From contig NC_012875.2 of assembly GCF_000003195.3 (NCBI RefSeq), positions 13,530,083 to 13,594,082 of the forward strand: DNA of 64,000 bases, written 5' to 3'. The DNA comes from Sorghum bicolor. Lineage: Eukaryota > Streptophyta > Magnoliopsida > Poales > Poaceae. Positions 58,503-64,000 of the stretch are shown one piece after another (the first letter of the stretch is position 1; every line of letters begins with the position of its first letter). A program made the translations under genes and the position numbers. Below the pieces are notes generated by a model that saw nothing but the letters and a program-made list of their open reading frames with translations, made no database searches and was not told where the DNA came from.

Positions 58503-59595
58503 CGTGTATGTTTTCTCCGATTGTTTGTGTGATCGATGATCGAGTTTAGACGGAGAGCAGTTTTTGTGATCAAGATCAAAGCTTTGCCAACAAGTAAGAC
58601 CAGCAGAACCAAAAGGATAAGCAAGAGCATTTGGATCAAGACAAGTATAGCATTTGGATTTTATTTCTGTGACCATGATCCTGTGGCTAGATTAATGTTA
58701 AGTAATAAATGATAAAAATGACTTTTTAGCCACTTGATGATTTTTCTGTACATGATCACCCGGGATAACAGTGCAACCATGAGGGCTATAATGGCTCTGA
58801 CTTGTTAGCGGTTACCCGTGATCACCCGAGTATGAGGACCTTTTTCTAGCTTGTTAGCGGTTACTTTAAATGGCGTAAGAATGGCTAGACACGTTGGGTA
58901 TAGTGTGGCCTCTGTCCGTGTGTATAGGCTACGGGTTATGTGCCATGGAAGGGGGGCTCTATATCTGCCTGCCGAGTGAATCTAATGGCCCTAACTTGTT
59001 AGACGAACTTTTGAAAGGCTTCATAGTGATCCCTGCCGACCTTCCTTGGAAGTGGGTTAAGAGGCTGATCACCTCGGGCGAAAGGGTAAATCATGACTCA
59101 TGGGTAAAGATGTACAACCTCTGTAGAGTGTTAAAAACTAGTATACTAGCCGTGCTCACGGTCAAGAACAGCCTTGGGGATTCTTGCATCGACGGTGATG
59201 ATTTTTGTGTGTTAAATATGCTCATTATTTATTATTTAATGCTCTACATTATTTATGTCATATTGATCATGAGATTGTGGGATCTATACAATCCAGTTGC
59301 TATACTTGTGGAGTTCGACATGGACTCACTCTTGCTATTTCCCCCAAACCTCAGGAGAAGTTTAGGCTTGTGATCAACGAGTCAGTTGGATCCTGTAGAG
59401 AGAAGTTAATGGCCGAAGTTGGAGTTGTCTATCCGCTGTTTGCTTTTAAAGGTTATCTCTTTTATACTAAGTACGTTATATAATTTATGCATTGTCTTTT
59501 GATATTACCCCTTATTTGTAGCTATATGTGAGATTTGCCTTTTAAAACTCGCATATGGTACATATCTAGTTTTGTCCTTAAAATCGGGTATTACA
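58503..59595 (+). repeat. 5' LTR of element A2 (truncated at its start)
   Basis: Begins with sequence matching 63845-64000 of the right-hand LTR (GTTTGTGTGATCGATGATCG) and ends GGGTATTACA at 59595, followed by a PBS. It carries the conserved Tekay LTR block at 58990-59160. The first ~1.8 kb expected from the right LTR are missing. Confidence 0.7.
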
Positions 59596-59598
59596 AAG

Positions 59599-59610
59599 TG
59601 GTATCGGAGC
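59599..59610 (+). promoter_or_regulatory. Primer binding site, tRNA-iMet type (A2)
   Basis: TGGTATCGGAGC, 11 of 12 matches to the initiator-Met PBS, three bases after the LTR. Confidence 0.8.
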
Positions 59611-62006
59611 AATGTTGGCTGTAGAACGCAAGCCTAGTTAGAAATTGATCGTCTTAAGGTTTTGAAATTGTTATAACACCCTTGCTCTATAAACCTTGGT
59701 ATTTTCATCCATACTATATCTCTATCCTTGCTATTTGTCTCTACCTTGTTGCTTATTTTAAATGTACTTGTTCTCACCTTCACTCCTTGATTGGGTATGC
59801 TATTAGAACATTTTCTTACCACCTTCTTGCGTCTTTGAAATATAAGTTTTAGTATCTCAACCCTTAAGATGAAGAGAACGATAGCATCGCAAGTTAAGTG
59901 AAGTGTGAACCTTTAATGCTTAGTTGGTTTGTCATTATGCTTATGTTTGATTTGGATCTTTGTAATGAGTACAATGATCTTGTGGGTTTTCTCCACAATT
60001 TCATTTAGTTTAAAGACCTAAGGCATAAGGAGTAATGAAATAAGTAGTTGGGTTTGGTTATATCATGTTTCTGTCCTTTGCTGATTTCTGGAGCAGCCTG
60101 CAATAGTTCTGGTGTATCTCGAGATTTGATCGTGCAAAGTTTATCAAATGTTTCTAGGAACAACTAGACTTCAAGATCTTTCTCTGACCGCAAGAATCGC
60201 CCTCATAGCTATTATGGGTTGGAAGTTACAAAAATCACAAGATGATACAGATGTGCTGTCAAGAATCTGGACCAGTTTCAGGTACTTACTGTTTGAGACA
60301 AATATACTATAGAATTTGGAAAAGTGATCTATAGAAAAGTTGTATACAATGTTCTAAGCTTTCCAACGGTATAATCTGTAACTTATTTGGATAAGTACAA
60401 CCTGAGATATGACATTTACAAGTGGATGTTACTGTTCTGTTTAAAAGTCTGGACAGTCCCAGTATTTCATATTTTCAGCCAAGTTAAATTTAGAATCTGG
60501 GAAAACATTGTATACGAAAGTTGTAGATGATTTTCTAAGCTTTTCAAATATGTAAGGATCATCTCCAGATGAGTTAAGTAGCTCGAGATATAACTTCTGG
60601 AATTTACTGCACCTTTGCTGAGACATTGTCAGGAGGGATATTATATTTGACTGTTTTACCTAAGCTTAAAGACAGAATCTAAGAAGGTCTTATACATGAA
60701 AGTTGTAGCGAATTTCATAAGTTTTCTAACGGTGTAAGCTATAATGCTATGGGATTAACTGAGTAAGAGTTATATCTGTTTTACTACGCTGGTGTTTTCA
60801 AATCGCGAGGAAATTTCAGGATACTGGTTTGCTCCATTGCACATAAGTTCTTTGGAATATCAGGAGTTCTCAATGTTAGTTAACTTGTCTGGAAAACATA
60901 CAAGCTACCTATCTTTTGCCCTAGTTGAATTTTCATAACGGGGGTAGCCTAGTTAAAGGAGTTACAATGAAAAGGATTGGCTAGTGTTGGATCATACGTG
61001 AGGATCACAAACGCTGGGTAAATTTGTTTTGGTTCAAGAATATCATCTCATTTAGAGAATATCAATGGAGGTATATGTCATTGCTGATACTCATGGATTA
61101 AGAGTTGTGTATGAGGATCAGATGACACCAAAGGCTACAAAGTTACATATACAATATGAGAGTGAAACAACTTAATTGCGATAAAGGTACCAATAGATGG
61201 AACTTAGTGTTGAAACCAACCTTGGATTAAGAGACTTGGTACAAGGAATTTAAAAGAATATGATATGTAGCATCCAAAAAGGATAGGAGAGCTAATCTCT
61301 AGTGCTCCCCAATCAATCTCATCTTAAGCGGGGTAGCCTAGATAAGAAGGTTGCTAAATGAAGGTTTCATGCATTCTAGTGCTTCAGTTGGAAGTATCTT
61401 TTATGCCTCTGGATGAGAAGTCAATATCAAGTGTAGGTATCCTTGTCCTTGTTCAAGATTGCTTACTTTTTGGATCAAGGAGTTTAGTTAATCATCAGGA
61501 TTGATATTTGCTTTAAGTTATTATCAATCGGGAGTTCAATCTTCACCGCACCAAAGACAAGTTGGCATTGAAGACATAGATAGGAAGGAGATATTGGACA
61601 TCTATAGTTTGTTGTTCAGAGACTCAGACAACCTCGACATCCCACCAAGCATGACTAGCAAGTTTCGAGTGAAGAAAGTTAAATCCGTGGAATTCACCCA
61701 AGGATATAATATGGCATTTATAGGGATTGTAAGAGTGACATCTACATGGACCACAAGAATCTAAATGGATGGTTAAGGAACATATACCCCAGGATGAGCT
61801 ATGAATAAAAAAACCTTATCTATACAAAGTACACTGTTGAACTCTTAGAAACAATTGATGGAGATGTACAGAGTGACGAAAGCAATGGGATGGCTACTAA
61901 GGAGCTACTAAAGGAAGTGTATAAGGTTCAAAAGCGGAGTATCCACATCTCTTTGTTCAACATCTTTTGAATCTCGAGGACGAGATTCATCTTAAGGGGG
62001 TAGAAT
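59611..62006 (+). other. Non-coding internal domain of A2
   Basis: The first part (59630-60050) resembles the leaders of copies 1 and 2. From about 60060 to 60880 there are degenerate repeats of ~170-180 bp built on 'gaaagttgtag', 'ttctaagctttccaac' and 'gagatatga'. The remainder has only short frames; 61501-61764 is the longest (87 codons) and resembles no family I know. PPT-like AAGGGGGTAGAATT ends it at 61994-62006, after the motif CTCGAGGACGAGATT shared with copies 1 and 2. Confidence 0.65.
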
Positions 62007-64000
62007 TGTAACGCCCTAAAATTTGCATCTTTTGAAATAGGGATAAAATGATTTAATTATGTATTTTTGTGCTCATTAAACATAGTAAAATGAAATTTTT
62101 CCTTAAATTAAAATTCATCACAGGATTAAGCAACATTGTTGTATATACATGCTGATGCATAAGATTTGATGTGATGTTTCCTTGCTGCTCTTTGTATGTT
62201 GATAGTAAGAAAAGTATTTAAAATACGTTAGCAGATTGATCTTCCTTCTTCGGCATGGATTTATCTTTTTCTGCAATAAAATTCCTTGTCTCTCAGTTCA
62301 AGATTTCGTTCAAAGTCTCTCAGAATATTTTCTTTCAAACCCTAAGTTACTCCTTTCAGTTTCTCATCCATCGAGCAATCTCTACAAACTTCTCAAAAAT
62401 TTTCGTGGACCTTTTTATGTGAGCATAATCTAATTTTTTTAGATGCTCCAAATTATATTACCGTGAACTCTAAATACTTTATTTGGTTCCTCATGATTCA
62501 TAATGTCTCCAAGAATTTTTCATGAATTTTCGGAGTACTTTTCACATCTTAAAACAATTCTAGACTTTTCTAGAATTATTTTATTTGTAAAATTTTATTA
62601 GTTTCGAAAATGATAAAACGACTCATTTTCCACCAAAGTCCGTGTGCAGTACTTTCTGATAAATCCTAAATATCAAGGTCTTTATTTACTAATGGGCTTT
62701 AATAATTAATTAGGTCTATTAGTAAAGACGAAGGGTGTAACATTGATTAGTACCATATTGCTAGTTGGTGTAAACATGAAGAGTTTTTCTCTCTCTCTCT
62801 ATATATGTACCAACCCCTTGAATAAAGCACACCGAAACTACCATAAGAGGAGCTCCTAGTTTGAGAAATATCATGTGTAGTAAATCGGATTGTTCTCTTC
62901 CTTTTTATTCTCTTGTCGCCACCAACCAGTCCCTACCATCGTTTGTTGATTTCCGGACATCTTGCGATTCTTGTCTTCAGCACTGGTCAAATTAGCCGCA
63001 CATTGGTCTCTGGTGAGGACACCTCTTTCATGACCTTATACATTATTTTCAATCACGTTGTATTGTATTTGTCTGCTTATGCCAATTTTGAACTTCCAGG
63101 CCTACTTCTTTCGTCCTGCCGCTAAGCACTATGGCCAACTTTGGCGACCCTGCTTGTCGAGAAATCAGCTCCTACCCTGCATTTCACCATGCTTGTTGTT
63201 CTGTGCGCCGGCCATCCACTCTAGAGACCTGAGACGTCCTTGCTACCTGCTGCCGCTGTGGCTATTGTTTGAAGCCTTCTCGTTCATCCGAGCAAGTCGC
63301 CAGGCATCTACTGGTGGTAATGAAACTCCTTGCACCGTCATCTCTCTATGGCATGCTCTCTGTTTTGCTCACACTACTACTGAACGTTCACATGCAACCA
63401 TGCGCCGTCCGTGTGCTCTCGCTGCTTGCTAGCCTGATGACAGCATGATCACCACTTGATGACATCACACGAGTATTATTGCCGTTTTCCTTAAAAATAA
63501 AATAAATACAGAAATACAAAGAAAATACACTAGTTTGTTTAGGCCATATCTTCTCTGTTTCAACTCCGTTTTGACCCAATCAAACTGCGTTAGGTTCGTT
63601 TTCATAAGCTATACATGTTAGTAATATTGTTCACTCAGTTTGAAACTTTTTATTTTCGTGATAATATTTAATTAATTGTTTTTCTATATAAAATCTTAGA
63701 AAATTCATATCTTCTCCGTTTTAACTCCGATTTTCGTGATCTTTACGTCTATGAAATCGTAGTGATGCGTAGAATCCTTTTATAAACTTTTCCTATTGTT
63801 TTTATATGATTGGTGTATTGTTCTAATTGTAGCTTTGTTTGCTCGTGTATGCTTTCTCCGGTTGTTTGTGTGATCGATGATCGAGTTTAGTTGATGAACA
63901 ATTCGTGGGTGATCAAGAGTGCTACCACAAACAAGATCAGTATCTGGTACTGGACATTTACCAGGATCAGCAAGAGCAATTGGATCAAGGCAAGTATAGC
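62007..64000 (+). repeat. 3' LTR of A2 (cut by window end)
   Basis: Starts TGTAACGCCCTAAAA directly after the PPT. It shares its general layout with A1, but the first 300 bases are clearly diverged from A1; the last 150 bases match 58503-58650 better. Short frames (for example 63058-63432) are unsupported. Confidence 0.75.

Larger units (their letters stand above)
58503..64000 (+). mobile_element. Tekay-like non-coding element A2 (cut by window end)
   Basis: A truncated 5' LTR, tRNA-iMet-type PBS, a 2.4 kb internal domain without gag or pol, PPT, and a 3' LTR running off the window. The overall form is that of a large non-autonomous derivative (LARD-like) of the same clade as copies 1 and 2. 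It is considerably more diverged from them than they are from each other. Confidence 0.7.

Noticed and set aside
61501..61764. 87-codon frame in the A2 internal domain as a gene
   Set aside because: No similarity recognised, no gag or pol context, and surrounding sequence is full of stops; kept only as a note.
63058..63432. 124-codon frame near the window end
   Set aside because: It lies within the A2 3' LTR, contains no motif, and has no counterpart frame in A1.

Overview
This window looks like plant nuclear heterochromatin from a grass, most likely Andropogoneae (sorghum, sugarcane or maize relatives). The reasons are long-LTR Ty3/gypsy elements primed by initiator Met tRNA, Athila- and Tat-type elements, a Tourist-like MITE with GGCCTTGTTTA ends, and an array of TTTGCCGAGTGT repeats of the kind found in grass CACTA transposons. 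The species call is inference. I found no convincing host gene: nearly every base belongs to a mobile element, a repeat, or one of two 100-N assembly gaps.

Layout. (1) 1-7463: a minus-strand Tekay/Del-type (chromovirus-like) element, 'copy 1', cut by the window edge. Its gag-protease frame is open but RT, RNase H and integrase are deleted. (2) 7464-43706: the substrate is a tandem array of ~585 bp units, each an imperfect palindrome with four TTTGCCGAGTGT arms. It is split by later insertions. (3) 9343-22005: 'copy 2', a full Tekay element with gag-pol on the minus strand and a CTCGG target-site duplication. It carries a 243 bp MITE in one LTR and an Athila-type solo LTR inside gag. (4) 23799-26747: two gaps bracket a segment that repeats 19.7-22.5 kb almost base for base; this is probably an assembly artefact or second haplotype. 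(5) 32314-41466: 'element B', an Athila-type element with gag, a damaged protease and an ATHILA-ORF1/env-like gene but no RT or integrase. (6) 43707-45877 and 57976-64000: plus-strand Tekay-like LTR material ('A1' and 'A2') around a non-coding internal domain. (7) 45878-57975: 'element C', a young Tat-lineage element whose two LTRs look identical, nested in the A1 LTR.

Element C is the most interesting part. Besides gag, protease and a complete pol (RT, RNase H, archaeal-type RNase H, DD35E integrase), it carries an antisense gene between pol and the 3' LTR. That gene reads through six consistent exons (five short GT-AG introns, 65-82 bp) into one 931-residue frame. It has a TATA box upstream and AATAAA at its stop codon. 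Its first exon matches the 'putative gypsy-type transposon' (Transposase_28) family and the later exons are low-complexity and coiled-coil. Upstream of it, a 70 bp tandem repeat iterates a PPT-like decamer up to the 3' LTR. Element C is also flanked by a perfect ~407 bp direct duplication of its host LTR, far longer than a normal 5 bp duplication.

Insertion order that can be read directly: array, then copy 2, then the MITE and solo LTR inside it; and A1, then element C. Frame breaks are recorded per gene. Several are one-base losses in C runs, so sequencing error must be excluded before calling any element dead.
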